Source: Chitinophagia bacterium (GTDB lineage: Bacteria > Bacteroidota > Bacteroidia > Chitinophagales > Chitinophagaceae). From it: a stretch of DNA of 18,807 nt. The DNA lies in assembly GCA_010021705.1 (NCBI GenBank), contig RGMU01000008.1:1-18807 (forward strand). Reading direction: 5' to 3'. Positions within the stretch are counted from its first letter, which is position 1. Each line of letters starts with the position of its first letter. Under the pieces are notes generated by a model. That model was not told where the DNA came from, ran no database searches, and saw only the letters and a program-made list of their open reading frames with translations. Shown piece after piece: positions 7,278 to 14,036 of the stretch. Both the position numbers and the translations under genes were made by a program.

Positions 7278-9107
7278 TTAACCCTCTTGTTCAGGGTTAT
7301 CGGTATTGTTAAAGTATGCCCATACAAGGCGAGCCTTTGAAGCCCCTACCACTTTGGTAAGCTCTCGTTCTGTAAGTGTTTTAATATTTTTTATGGAACG
7401 GAAAGCTGTTAAAAGTTCTGTGGCAGTTTTTGCACCTATGCCCGGTATATCTTCTAATCCATTTTTTAACGTATTGTTACTTCTAACATTTCGGTGAAAA
7501 GTAATGCCAAAGCGGTGTACCTCATCTCTAATACGGCGAATGAGGTTTAGTGCAGGCGAGTCAAAAGGGAGCATAAGCGGTTCACTATCCCCCGGATAAA
7601 ACAGTGCCTCTTCACGCTTGGCAAGCCCCACAATCGCCATTTTTCCGGTAAGCCCCAATTTTTCAATACTTTCCAATGCTGCGCTTAATTGCCCTTTACC
7701 TCCGTCTATTATCACTAAGTTGGGCAGGGATTGATTGTCATCGCTTAACCTCTTGTAACGGCGATAAACAATTTCGCTCATGGACGCAAAGTCGTTGATG
7801 CCCTCTACTGTTTTTATGTGAAAACGCCGGTAATCCTTTTTAGACGGTAAGCCCTTTTTAAAGCATACCATAGCTGCCACCGGCGAACTACCCTGAAAAT
7901 TGGAATTATCAAAGCATTCTATATGCTCCGGCAAGCAGGTTAATCTAAGGGCATCTTGCACCTCTTCTAAAAGGTATTCACCTGCTTCCTGGGCAGCCTT
8001 ATCTAATAGCAATGTATCCTTTTTTTCAGTTCCTCTCATCCACGCTTGGGCATTTTTGAGGCTTAGCTCCAGCAACTGTTTTTTAGAACCCGCTTTGGGA
8101 ACAGTTATTTTTATGGTATTGTCTGTAGTGAATAATGGATAGGGTGCAATAATTTCGTTAGCTGTGCTCTTAAAAGTATTTCTTAATTTTTCTACTGCTA
8201 TGGATAGTATAGATTCCTCGTCTTCATTATCAATTTTTTTCGCAATTTCAATGGTGTGAGTATGGATAATTGCCCCACCGGATATGTTCATATAATTGAT
8301 AAAGTAAGCCTTATCGTTGCTTACCATAGCGGTAACATCAGCCTCTTCTACCCCTGTGTTTACTACCGTAGATTTGCTTTCGTAATGTAGCAGGGCTTCA
8401 ATTTTTGACTTTATAACCTGCGCCTTCTCAAACTGCATGGCAACGGCAAGTTCGTTCATTTCGGCTTTAAGGTGCTTTATCACCTCTTGAATGCTGCCTT
8501 TCATGATATGGCGCACCTGCCGTATAGATTCGTTATACTCGGCTTCGGTTTGCAAGCCTTCGCAAGGACCTTTACAATTTCCTATGTGGTATTCTAAACA
8601 TACTTTATATTTTTTTTTTCTTATTTTTTCCGGTGTAAGTGGTAATGAACAAGTACGTAAAGGTAGGTTTTGCTTAACCATATCTAAAAGCTGGCGAACA
8701 CGCCAGATGTCGGTAAAAGGACCCAAGTATTCCGAGCCGTCCTTTATCCACCGCCGAGTGAAATATACACGCGGAAAGTGCTCGTTTTTTATTACAATAA
8801 AAGGGTAGGTTTTATCATCTTTTAGCTCTATGTTAAAGCGAGGCTGATATTCTTTTATCAAGTTATTTTCTAACAGAAAGGCATCATGTTCGTTGTTTGT
8901 AATTGTCCATTCTATACGGTGAATAAGCGAGACAAGCCTGCGGGTTTTGAAATTGTCCACCGTTTTAAGAAAATAGGAGTTCACGCGCTTTTTAAGGTCT
9001 TTTGCCTTGCCAACATAAAGAAGCTCATTGTCAGCAGTATAATATTTATAGCATCCCGGTAAAGATGGTATTGTTTTTAAGACAATGCTTAGTTCTGGCA
9101 CCTCCAT
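7278..9107 (-). CDS. uvrC: UvrABC system protein C (excinuclease subunit)
   Basis: UvrC makes both incisions in nucleotide excision repair after UvrA/UvrB damage recognition. At 609 residues it is normal size. Domains in order: GIY-YIG nuclease (GCYKYY at 18-23, LYVGKAKDLKKRV at 30-42) for the 3' cut; four cysteines at 153, 170, 178 and 182 with the spacing of the UvrC iron-sulfur cluster; a UVR domain for UvrB contact near 213-240; the RNase H-like nuclease (ECFDNSNFQG with Asp400, IIDGGKGQ at 466-473, HRFGITFHR at 531-539) for the 5' cut; and C-terminal helix-hairpin-helix motifs (IPGIGAKTATELL, VVGASKARLVW). The gene starts 46 bases after the lipoprotein gene on the same strand, so it may be cotranscribed with it; no separate promoter is evident. 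Confidence 0.96.
   Translation of the reverse strand: MEVPELSIVLKTIPSLPGCYKYYTADNELLYVGKAKDLKKRVNSYFLKTVDNFKTRRLVSLIHRIEWTITNNEHDAFLLENNLIKEYQPRFNIELKDDKTYPFIVIKNEHFPRVYFTRRWIKDGSEYLGPFTDIWRVRQLLDMVKQNLPLRTCSLPLTPEKIRKKKYKVCLEYHIGNCKGPCEGLQTEAEYNESIRQVRHIMKGSIQEVIKHLKAEMNELAVAMQFEKAQVIKSKIEALLHYESKSTVVNTGVEEADVTAMVSNDKAYFINYMNISGGAIIHTHTIEIAKKIDNEDEESILSIAVEKLRNTFKSTANEIIAPYPLFTTDNTIKITVPKAGSKKQLLELSLKNAQAWMRGTEKKDTLLLDKAAQEAGEYLLEEVQDALRLTCLPEHIECFDNSNFQGSSPVAAMVCFKKGLPSKKDYRRFHIKTVEGINDFASMSEIVYRRYKRLSDDNQSLPNLVIIDGGKGQLSAALESIEKLGLTGKMAIVGLAKREEALFYPGDSEPLMLPFDSPALNLIRRIRDEVHRFGITFHRNVRSNNTLKNGLEDIPGIGAKTATELLTAFRSIKNIKTLTERELTKVVGASKARLVWAYFNNTDNPEQEG
7279..7299 (-). terminator. Weak stem-loop at the uvrC stop codon
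   Basis: Seven exact base pairs (TAACCCT with AGGGTTA, seven-base loop) include the uvrC stop codon. There is no clear U tract after it, so termination here is uncertain. Confidence 0.25.
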
Positions 9108-9145
9108 TATTGATATTTTCTATTTATTTCATTGACCGGTTTATA

Positions 9146-9161
9146 CCCAATAGCTATTGGG
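9146..9161. repeat. 16-bp perfect palindrome at the lipoprotein stop codon
   Basis: CCCAATAGCTATTGGG is a perfect palindrome without a loop, overlapping the lipoprotein stop codon and lying about 40 bases upstream of uvrC. It could be an operator for uvrC, but a 16-bp palindrome is expected by chance about once in 65 kb, so weight is low. Confidence 0.25.
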
Positions 9162-9720
9162 AAACGGCATGGTATTGAATACGGATAGATTTTTTTTTAC
9201 CCATTAGAGGGGTTTCATACCGCTGTATCTGAATAACCTTTGCCGGTATATACATCAACTTTTGATGCACCTTATTCATAAGCCCTTCTTCGTCTGTTTC
9301 TATATATATTCCCTTTATTCTTTTTGTGCGGGAGTCGGCTGTAACAAGCAATTTTTGGGTATAGGCATCTTCATCAATGGCTATGTACATCATATTAAAC
9401 AAGCCATCGTTTTCGTCTTGGTATTGATAATATTTATAGTGCCCCAAGTATTTAGGGTCGCTGATGTCGGTTTTTATAAAGTAAGGTAAAACGCTTTTCC
9501 AATCCACCTGCAAGGCGTTTTCAAAAGTACTATCTGCTTTACCGTTTAGTGTAACTGTCTTTTTGAACACAATAGGGTCATTGGCGTGGTTTTTCCATTC
9601 ATCAACAATAAATTGGTTAATGGGAAAATAATTGCCTTTATAGTCGTTAAAGTCCGGCAATCTTTGCCGGCATGATGACAGCAAAGCAAGGGCTATTAAA
9701 AGAAGTGCACCATATTTCAC
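9154..9720 (-). CDS. Small lipoprotein of unknown function
   Basis: A 188-residue predicted lipoprotein: Met-Lys-Tyr, a hydrophobic stretch (GALLLIALALL) and a lipobox LSSC with Cys17, so it should be lipid-anchored in the envelope, outer membrane or periplasm. The start is GTG at 9720; the signal peptide begins right there, which supports it. The mature part has no repeats, further membrane segments or motif I recognise; it is rich in aromatic and charged residues and looks like a compact beta-rich domain. A promoter element lies four bases upstream of the GTG. It is followed by uvrC on the same strand and divergent from the metallo-hydrolase gene. Function not assigned. Confidence 0.8.
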   Translation of the reverse strand: MKYGALLLIALALLSSCRQRLPDFNDYKGNYFPINQFIVDEWKNHANDPIVFKKTVTLNGKADSTFENALQVDWKSVLPYFIKTDISDPKYLGHYKYYQYQDENDGLFNMMYIAIDEDAYTQKLLVTADSRTKRIKGIYIETDEEGLMNKVHQKLMYIPAKVIQIQRYETPLMGKKKSIRIQYHAVSQ

Positions 9721-9724
9721 AGCC

Positions 9725-9732
9725 CAAAGTTA
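9725..9732 (-). promoter_or_regulatory. -7 promoter element immediately upstream of the lipoprotein gene
   Basis: On the minus strand TAACTTTG matches TAnnTTTG exactly and ends four bases before the GTG start. Transcription would begin at or next to the start codon. No -33 element at ideal spacing is clear. Confidence 0.45.
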
Positions 9733-9807
9733 TACATTGTTTGGTATTTGGTGTGTGCAATGTGTATATCTTCTAGTTTTAACCGTATAAAATAGCCGTT
9801 ATGGCAG

Positions 9808-9815
9808 TATTTTTG
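9808..9815 (+). promoter_or_regulatory. -7 promoter element immediately upstream of the metallo-hydrolase gene
   Basis: TATTTTTG matches TAnnTTTG and ends four bases before the ATG at 9820. The -33 region is weak. Together with the minus-strand element at 9725-9732 it makes 9721-9819 a compact divergent promoter region. Confidence 0.45.
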
Positions 9816-9819
9816 CGGT

Positions 9820-10638
9820 ATGAGTTTGCAAATAGCGTCTATCAATTCGGGCAGCAATGCCAACTGTTATTATGTGGGGAACGAAAAAGACGCTGTGCTG
9901 ATAGATGCAGGGTTAAGTTGCCGGGAAACGCTGAAAAGGTTAAAAAGGCTTGAGCTAAACGTAAGCCAAATAAAAGCATTGTTTATTAGCCATGAACATA
10001 ACGACCACATAAGGGGTATTGAAGGCATTGCCGACAAGCTGATGATACCTATATATATTACGCCCAACACACTGCAAGCGAGTAAGCTAAAGCCTCCTGC
10101 CCATCTATTGTGCCCGTTTGTGGACGGAGAGGCGGTTAGCATTGGCAGTTTAACAGTGCTTCCGTTTCGTAAACAGCATGATGCCGTAGATGCGCATAGC
10201 TTTACCGTTACCGGTAATGGTGTATCGGTGGGCATACTTACTGATATAGGCGCACCATGCAGCAATGTAGCCACCCAATTAGCCCAATGCCATGCAGCGT
10301 TTTTAGAAGCGAATTATGATGACGAAATGCTATGGAACGGACCGTATTCACATTTCTTAAAACAGCGCGTTAGTAGCGACTATGGTCATTTATCTAACCG
10401 CCAAGCGGCAGCATTAGTAGCACAATGCGCGTCTCCTGCCTTTCGCTTACTCATACTGTCGCACCTGTCTGTTAAAAATAATACTCCAGAAAAAGCATTG
10501 GCTGCTTTTGCAGGATTAAACCCGGCTATTAAAGTTACGGTAGCCTCCCGTTATGGTGAAAGTGAAATATATACAATAACAGCCAACCCTGCCAAAGTTA
10601 TGCCCCAACAACCCGCCAAACAGCTTAGTTTTTACTGA
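9820..10638 (+). CDS. MBL-fold metallo-hydrolase, YycJ/WalJ-like
   Basis: A 272-residue metallo-beta-lactamase-fold hydrolase, predicted cytoplasmic. The metal-binding motif SHEHNDH gives His58, His60, Asp62 and His63; further fold motifs are LIDAG (28-31), LTDIG, EANYDDEML and GHLSNRQAA, with a late LSHLS. The overall pattern, opening with LQIASINSGSNANCYYV, matches the YycJ/WalJ group, whose Bacillus member has been linked to DNA repair and cell-wall regulation; the substrate of this protein is unknown. The ATG fits the conserved N-terminus. The gene stands alone on the plus strand, divergent from the lipoprotein gene, and is followed by a short stem-loop. Confidence 0.88.
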   Translation: MSLQIASINSGSNANCYYVGNEKDAVLIDAGLSCRETLKRLKRLELNVSQIKALFISHEHNDHIRGIEGIADKLMIPIYITPNTLQASKLKPPAHLLCPFVDGEAVSIGSLTVLPFRKQHDAVDAHSFTVTGNGVSVGILTDIGAPCSNVATQLAQCHAAFLEANYDDEMLWNGPYSHFLKQRVSSDYGHLSNRQAAALVAQCASPAFRLLILSHLSVKNNTPEKALAAFAGLNPAIKVTVASRYGESEIYTITANPAKVMPQQPAKQLSFY

Positions 10639-10642
10639 TTTA

Positions 10643-10659
10643 CACCTTTTATTAAGGTG
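10643..10659 (+). terminator. Short stem-loop after the metallo-hydrolase gene
   Basis: CACCTT and AAGGTG form a six-base-pair stem with a five-base loop, four bases after the stop codon. No strong U tract follows, so it is at best a weak terminator. Confidence 0.3.
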
Positions 10660-10693
10660 AATGCAAAACATTTTCAGGAAAATACCCCAAAGA

Positions 10694-10725
10694 TTTGGCA
10701 TATTGTAAACTATTACGGATATTTG
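10694..10725 (+). promoter_or_regulatory. Candidate promoter for the DUF6089-like gene and fdhD
   Basis: TTTG at 10694-10697, 20 bases, then GATATTTG at 10718-10725: one mismatch (G for the first T) to the Bacteroidota -7 element, with correct spacing. The predicted leader is about 40 bases and contains a mini-ORF. Confidence 0.45.
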
Positions 10726-10738
10726 TAGCTATATTGCC

Positions 10739-10774
10739 ATGTTTTTTATAGGGCTAAAATTTTTACGATTTTGA
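10739..10774 (+). CDS. Possible 11-codon leader ORF overlapping a TTG start
   Basis: An ATG at 10739 opens an 11-residue frame (MFFIGLKFLRF) whose TGA stop at 10772-10774 overlaps the TTG start of the next gene (TTGA). It lies between a candidate promoter and a gene with a weak start codon, an arrangement compatible with translational coupling. It may equally be chance; there is no comparative evidence here. Confidence 0.2.
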   Translation: MFFIGLKFLRF

Positions 10775-11622
10775 AACGCATAATTTTACCGATTCTTCTG
10801 TTACTCTCGGCGGGCTTAAAAGCGCAGCAGCATCATGAAATTGGTCTAACGGTAGGAATATCTAATTATATAGGTGATTTACAACCGCGCACCTTTGCAC
10901 CGGAGGGTTATCACCCCATGGGAGGTATTATTTATAAATATTTTATGAACCCGCGTGTAGGCTTGCGCGTAGGGGCATCTTATACCAGCCTGTCTGCCGG
11001 CGATAGTTCAAGCAATATACCCAACAACCAGTATAGGAACTTGTCGTTTGCTACTCACTTATTTGAAATGCACACGGGTTTAGAAATTAACGTATTGCCC
11101 ATAGAAGTATTGCATTTTAGGGCTACGCCATACTTTTTTGGCGGTATCTCTGCTTTTTACTTCAACCCATTTGCACAAGACCCAAGCGGTAATAAAGTAT
11201 TGTTGCGTCCATTAAGCACAGAGGGGCAAGGTTTGCCTATGTATTCTGACCGTAAAACATATAGCAACGTTAACATAGCGTTCCCTTTTGGTGGCGGTGC
11301 TAAGTTCTTTATAGGAAAGACCCTGTTTTTAACCACCGAAATAGGCTTCCGCTATACCAATACGGATTACTTAGACGATGTAAGTAAGTCTTACGTTAAC
11401 TTAGACACACTTAATGCCTATAAAGGCAAATTAGCCAAAACCATGTCTTACAGAGGTTCTGACAAAAATAATCCTCAATACGGCTTCCAACGCGGTGATA
11501 CCAAGTCAAACGATTGGTATTGGTTTGCCAACATTAGCGTTTCTGTTTATTTCAAAGCCTTTGGCAACAAACGCAGCTACGATAAAGTTCAATGCCCCGG
11601 GTTGATTAAGGGAACTTGGTAA
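10771..11622 (+). CDS. DUF6089-like outer-membrane beta-barrel protein
   Basis: A 283-residue secreted protein with signal peptide MKRIILPILLLLSAGLKAQ, cleaved probably after AQ near residue 19. The mature part begins HHEIGLTVGISNYIGDLQP and alternates short strands with aromatic girdle residues (YKYF, GLRVGASYT, ATPYFFGGISAFYF, GGGAKFFIG, TEIGFRYTNTDYLDDVS), as in small outer-membrane barrels. This pattern fits the DUF6089 group of Bacteroidota; its function is unknown, structural or gliding/secretion-associated roles being only guesses. The start is TTG: the signal peptide begins exactly there and no in-frame ATG or GTG precedes it before a stop at 10726. fdhD follows seven bases downstream, so the two are probably one transcript. 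Confidence 0.8.
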   Translation: MKRIILPILLLLSAGLKAQQHHEIGLTVGISNYIGDLQPRTFAPEGYHPMGGIIYKYFMNPRVGLRVGASYTSLSAGDSSSNIPNNQYRNLSFATHLFEMHTGLEINVLPIEVLHFRATPYFFGGISAFYFNPFAQDPSGNKVLLRPLSTEGQGLPMYSDRKTYSNVNIAFPFGGGAKFFIGKTLFLTTEIGFRYTNTDYLDDVSKSYVNLDTLNAYKGKLAKTMSYRGSDKNNPQYGFQRGDTKSNDWYWFANISVSVYFKAFGNKRSYDKVQCPGLIKGTW

Positions 11623-11629
11623 TTAACCT

Positions 11630-12445
11630 ATGCCCACCACTCCCATTATTCGCTACGCTTCGGGGCAGGTTTCGTATCCGCAAGATATACTTACGGAGGA
11701 AGAACCCTTAGAAATTGGGTTGACAGTTTATACCGACACCGGGGAACGAGCTACAACCACCGTCAGTATTACTATGCGTACACCGGGCTACGATGCCGAG
11801 CTTGCATTAGGCTTTTTATATACAGAAGGTATTTTATCTGCCAATAAAGGCGATGTTTCTTATCAACTTAGCAATAATAAAGTAATCGTTAGCCTGCCGG
11901 CTACCATGCCGGTTGATTTGGCACGGTTGCAGCGCAATTTTTACACCACCTCCAGCTGTGGCGTATGTGGCAAAGCGTCTATTGAGGCTGTGCGTATGGT
12001 TTGCCCACCGGCACATACCTACCCTTACGATGAGGTTCGCCTGCCGGCATCTTTGCTTTTGACGCTTAATGAAATGGTGGTGAAGGCACAGGCACAGTTT
12101 CTGCAAACCGGAGGCATACATGCCTCCGCGCTGTTTACGATAGAAGGCAAGTTGTTAAATATATATGAAGATGTAGGTAGGCACAATGCCTTAGACAAGC
12201 TGATTGGCAGTTGTTGGCTAAATGGCTTGCTCACTTTGCAAAGCCATATTCTTTTTTTAAGCGGAAGAATTAGCTTTGAACTCATGCAAAAAGCCGTAAT
12301 GGTAGGCATAAAGGTTGTAGTGGCAGTGGGTGCTCCCAGCACTATGGCAGTAGCTATAGCCGAAGAATACGGCATTACGCTAATTGGTTTTTTGCGAGAA
12401 AACCGCTTTAACATATATGCAGGTGCAGAGCGAATAATGATGTAA
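11630..12445 (+). CDS. fdhD: Formate dehydrogenase accessory sulfurtransferase FdhD
   Basis: FdhD carries sulfur from the cysteine desulfurase IscS/NifS to the bis-MGD molybdenum cofactor, needed for formate dehydrogenase and related molybdo-enzymes. At 271 residues it has normal length. Key motifs: ELALGFLYTEGIL (57-69), SSCGVCGKAS with the sulfur-relay cysteines 110 and 113, GGIHASALF, NIYEDVGRHNALDK, LFLSGRISFELMQKA and a C-terminal GAPSTMAVAIAEEYGITLIGF. The ATG lies seven bases after the DUF6089-like stop, suggesting cotranscription, though the two have no obvious functional link. No formate dehydrogenase or other molybdo-enzyme gene is in the window, so its client must be elsewhere. Confidence 0.95.
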   Translation: MPTTPIIRYASGQVSYPQDILTEEEPLEIGLTVYTDTGERATTTVSITMRTPGYDAELALGFLYTEGILSANKGDVSYQLSNNKVIVSLPATMPVDLARLQRNFYTTSSCGVCGKASIEAVRMVCPPAHTYPYDEVRLPASLLLTLNEMVVKAQAQFLQTGGIHASALFTIEGKLLNIYEDVGRHNALDKLIGSCWLNGLLTLQSHILFLSGRISFELMQKAVMVGIKVVVAVGAPSTMAVAIAEEYGITLIGFLRENRFNIYAGAERIMM

Positions 12446-12487
12446 ACAACGCTCAAACGCAAAAGTGGTTAACTGCCTATAATTCCT

Positions 12488-12495
12488 TATCTTTG
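12488..12495 (+). promoter_or_regulatory. -7 promoter element upstream of the DUF7009-like gene
   Basis: TATCTTTG is an exact TAnnTTTG match ending six bases before the ATG at 12502. GTGG at 12465-12468 sits 19 bases upstream as a poor -33 element. The mRNA would have almost no leader. Confidence 0.45.
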
Positions 12496-12501
12496 TAGCT
12501 T

Positions 12502-12879
12502 ATGAAACTGCGCATAAAAGGAAATACTATCAGGCTACGGCTAAGCATGTCTGAAATAGAACACCTAAAAAATAACAACGAACTAACCGAAACAACGGCT
12601 TTAATCCCCCAAACCTTTGCTTATTCTTTGCTGATAGGCAACACTGACAATAATGCAGACCTATATGCCAATTATGCAGACAACCGCATCGCAATAACCA
12701 TGAATACCGGCATTGCGCAAGAATGGCTTAATACCGATAAAGTAGGTGTATCATACCGTTATATACAAGCCAATGAGCAAGAAATTACTTTATTGGTAGA
12801 AAAAGACTTTAAGTGCATAGATGCCGATATTACCGAAGACCAAAGCGATTATTTTGAAAATCCATTAAAGTCGTGTTAA
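12502..12879 (+). CDS. Small DUF7009-like protein
   Basis: A 125-residue soluble protein of unknown function. It begins MKLRIKGNTIRLRLSMSEI, the typical opening of a small Bacteroidota family that I recall as DUF7009, and ends with the pattern EKDFKC...ED.SDYFENPL. A single Cys in KDFKC and a terminal Cys (LKSC) are present; there is no signal peptide or membrane segment. From memory, relatives are often found beside fdhD or formate dehydrogenase genes, which matches the fdhD gene 56 bases upstream, suggesting a role in molybdo-enzyme or formate metabolism; that is inference. Its own promoter element indicates it need not be transcribed with fdhD. The family name is recalled, not searched. 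Confidence 0.7.
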   Translation: MKLRIKGNTIRLRLSMSEIEHLKNNNELTETTALIPQTFAYSLLIGNTDNNADLYANYADNRIAITMNTGIAQEWLNTDKVGVSYRYIQANEQEITLLVEKDFKCIDADITEDQSDYFENPLKSC

Positions 12880-12898
12880 CTTGTTAGCCATATTGCCC

Positions 12899-13516
12899 AT
12901 GACCAATAGCAACTTACCTATACTACGCTTAGCCGACCTTGACTTAAATAGGCTATACTCCTATGCCGATTACATAATGTGGCGGTTTGAAGAACGGGTA
13001 GAACTTTTGCGCGGGTATATAGCCCAAATGGGTGCCCCTAATACGGCACATCAGCAAATTGTTAATGCTATTAATGTTCCGCTATATATTTTTTTAAGGA
13101 ATAAGCCTTGTAAAGTATTTATATCACCATTTGATGTGCGTATTCCCACTTCCAATGGCTCTAAGAATGATAGAGACACTTTTACGGTGGTGCAACCAGA
13201 CCTGTGCGTTATCTGCCGTTCTGACGGTTACGACCAACGAGGCGGTATAGGTGCACCTGACTTAATAGTAGAGGTGTTATCGCCAAGCAACCATGAAAAA
13301 GAAATGCGCCGCAAATATGCTATCTATGAAGAAGCCGGCGTAAAAGAATACTGGATTGTATCGCCACAAGAAAAAACAATATTGCAATACCGCTTAGCAA
13401 ACGGCAAATATGCCACCGGCAGACCCCTAATACCCGGAGATATAGCTACTACTACCCTATTGCCGGGTTTTGAGCTAAATATAGAAGAGGTGTTTCAGGG
13501 AATAGAGCCGCAATAG
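12899..13516 (+). CDS. Uma2-family (DUF820) PD-(D/E)XK nuclease-fold protein
   Basis: A 205-residue protein of the Uma2 family, a restriction-endonuclease-like fold expanded in cyanobacteria and some Bacteroidota, function mostly unknown. Recognisable segments in order: an N-terminal YSYADYIMWRFEERVELLRGYI, the conserved H in NTAHQQIVNAI, SPFDVRI, VVQPDLCVIC, then GAPDLIVEVLSPSN with the catalytic Asp and Glu, and KYAIYEEAGVKEYWIVSP with the Lys expected in the core. All key residues appear present, so it may be active. A TTG at 12881 would extend it by six residues; the ATG at 12899 is preferred. It follows the DUF7009-like gene by 19 bases, probably in one transcript. A palindrome sits directly after its stop. 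Confidence 0.88.
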   Translation: MTNSNLPILRLADLDLNRLYSYADYIMWRFEERVELLRGYIAQMGAPNTAHQQIVNAINVPLYIFLRNKPCKVFISPFDVRIPTSNGSKNDRDTFTVVQPDLCVICRSDGYDQRGGIGAPDLIVEVLSPSNHEKEMRRKYAIYEEAGVKEYWIVSPQEKTILQYRLANGKYATGRPLIPGDIATTTLLPGFELNIEEVFQGIEPQ

Positions 13517-13518
13517 GT

Positions 13519-13532
13519 TCAGTATATACTGA
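13519..13532. repeat. 14-bp AT-rich palindrome between the Uma2 gene and groES
   Basis: TCAGTATATACTGA is a perfect palindrome three bases after the Uma2 stop and 168 bases upstream of groES. It is not a terminator in form (no GC core or U tract). An operator is possible; about one such palindrome is expected by chance in a window of this size. Confidence 0.2.
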
Positions 13533-13699
13533 CAAAATTGCACTTTTTAGCGTAAACAAGGTAAAAAATGGCAGGCTTTTGCCTTATTTCATGCCTTTAA
13601 ACCTACAATTACGGAAAAATTGACGTTACAGCATGTTTGGCATAAAATATGATTGGATAGAGATAAATATTTTGTTTAACTCTCAAACTTCAATAAACA

Positions 13700-13981
13700 A
13701 TGTCAAGCAAAGTGAACATCACACCGTTACACGACAGAGTAATTGTAAAACCTGCTCCGGCAGAAGAAAAAACCGCAGGCGGCATTATTATCCCCGACAC
13801 TGCTAAAGAAAAACCACAACGCGGCACAGTAGTGGCTGCCGGTCCCGGTAAAAAAGACGAACCAATGACCGTAAAAGCAGATGACGTAGTGCTTTATGGC
13901 AAATATGCCGGTACTGAAATCTCTTATGACGGAGCCGATTACCTTATAATGCGCGAAAGCGACATTTTAGCTATCATGTAA
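13700..13981 (+). CDS. groES: Co-chaperonin GroES
   Basis: The 10-kDa lid of the GroEL folding chamber, forming a heptameric cap in the cytoplasm. At 93 residues it is of normal length and complete: ITPLHDRVIVKP at the start, the mobile loop EEKTAGGIIIPD with its IIIP contact for GroEL (about 22-32), and a typical ending YLIMRESDILAIM. It heads the groES-groEL operon, 55 bases before groEL. The 183-base upstream region has no CIRCE (HrcA) inverted repeat; TATTTTG at 13668-13674 is an imperfect -7 element about 25 bases before the ATG. Confidence 0.97.
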   Translation: MSSKVNITPLHDRVIVKPAPAEEKTAGGIIIPDTAKEKPQRGTVVAAGPGKKDEPMTVKADDVVLYGKYAGTEISYDGADYLIMRESDILAIM

Positions 13982-14036
13982 TTTGGATTATTCATTTTCA
14001 TTCATTAATCACTTAATCTTATAATTTTTTAATACA

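Noticed and set aside
9146..9161. 16-bp palindrome considered as a terminator of the lipoprotein gene
   Set aside because: There is no loop and no U tract; kept only as a low-confidence repeat.
12025..12462. Long minus-strand open frame (145 codons) across fdhD
   Set aside because: It is antisense to a gene with all FdhD motifs and its product has no recognisable domain; a shadow frame.
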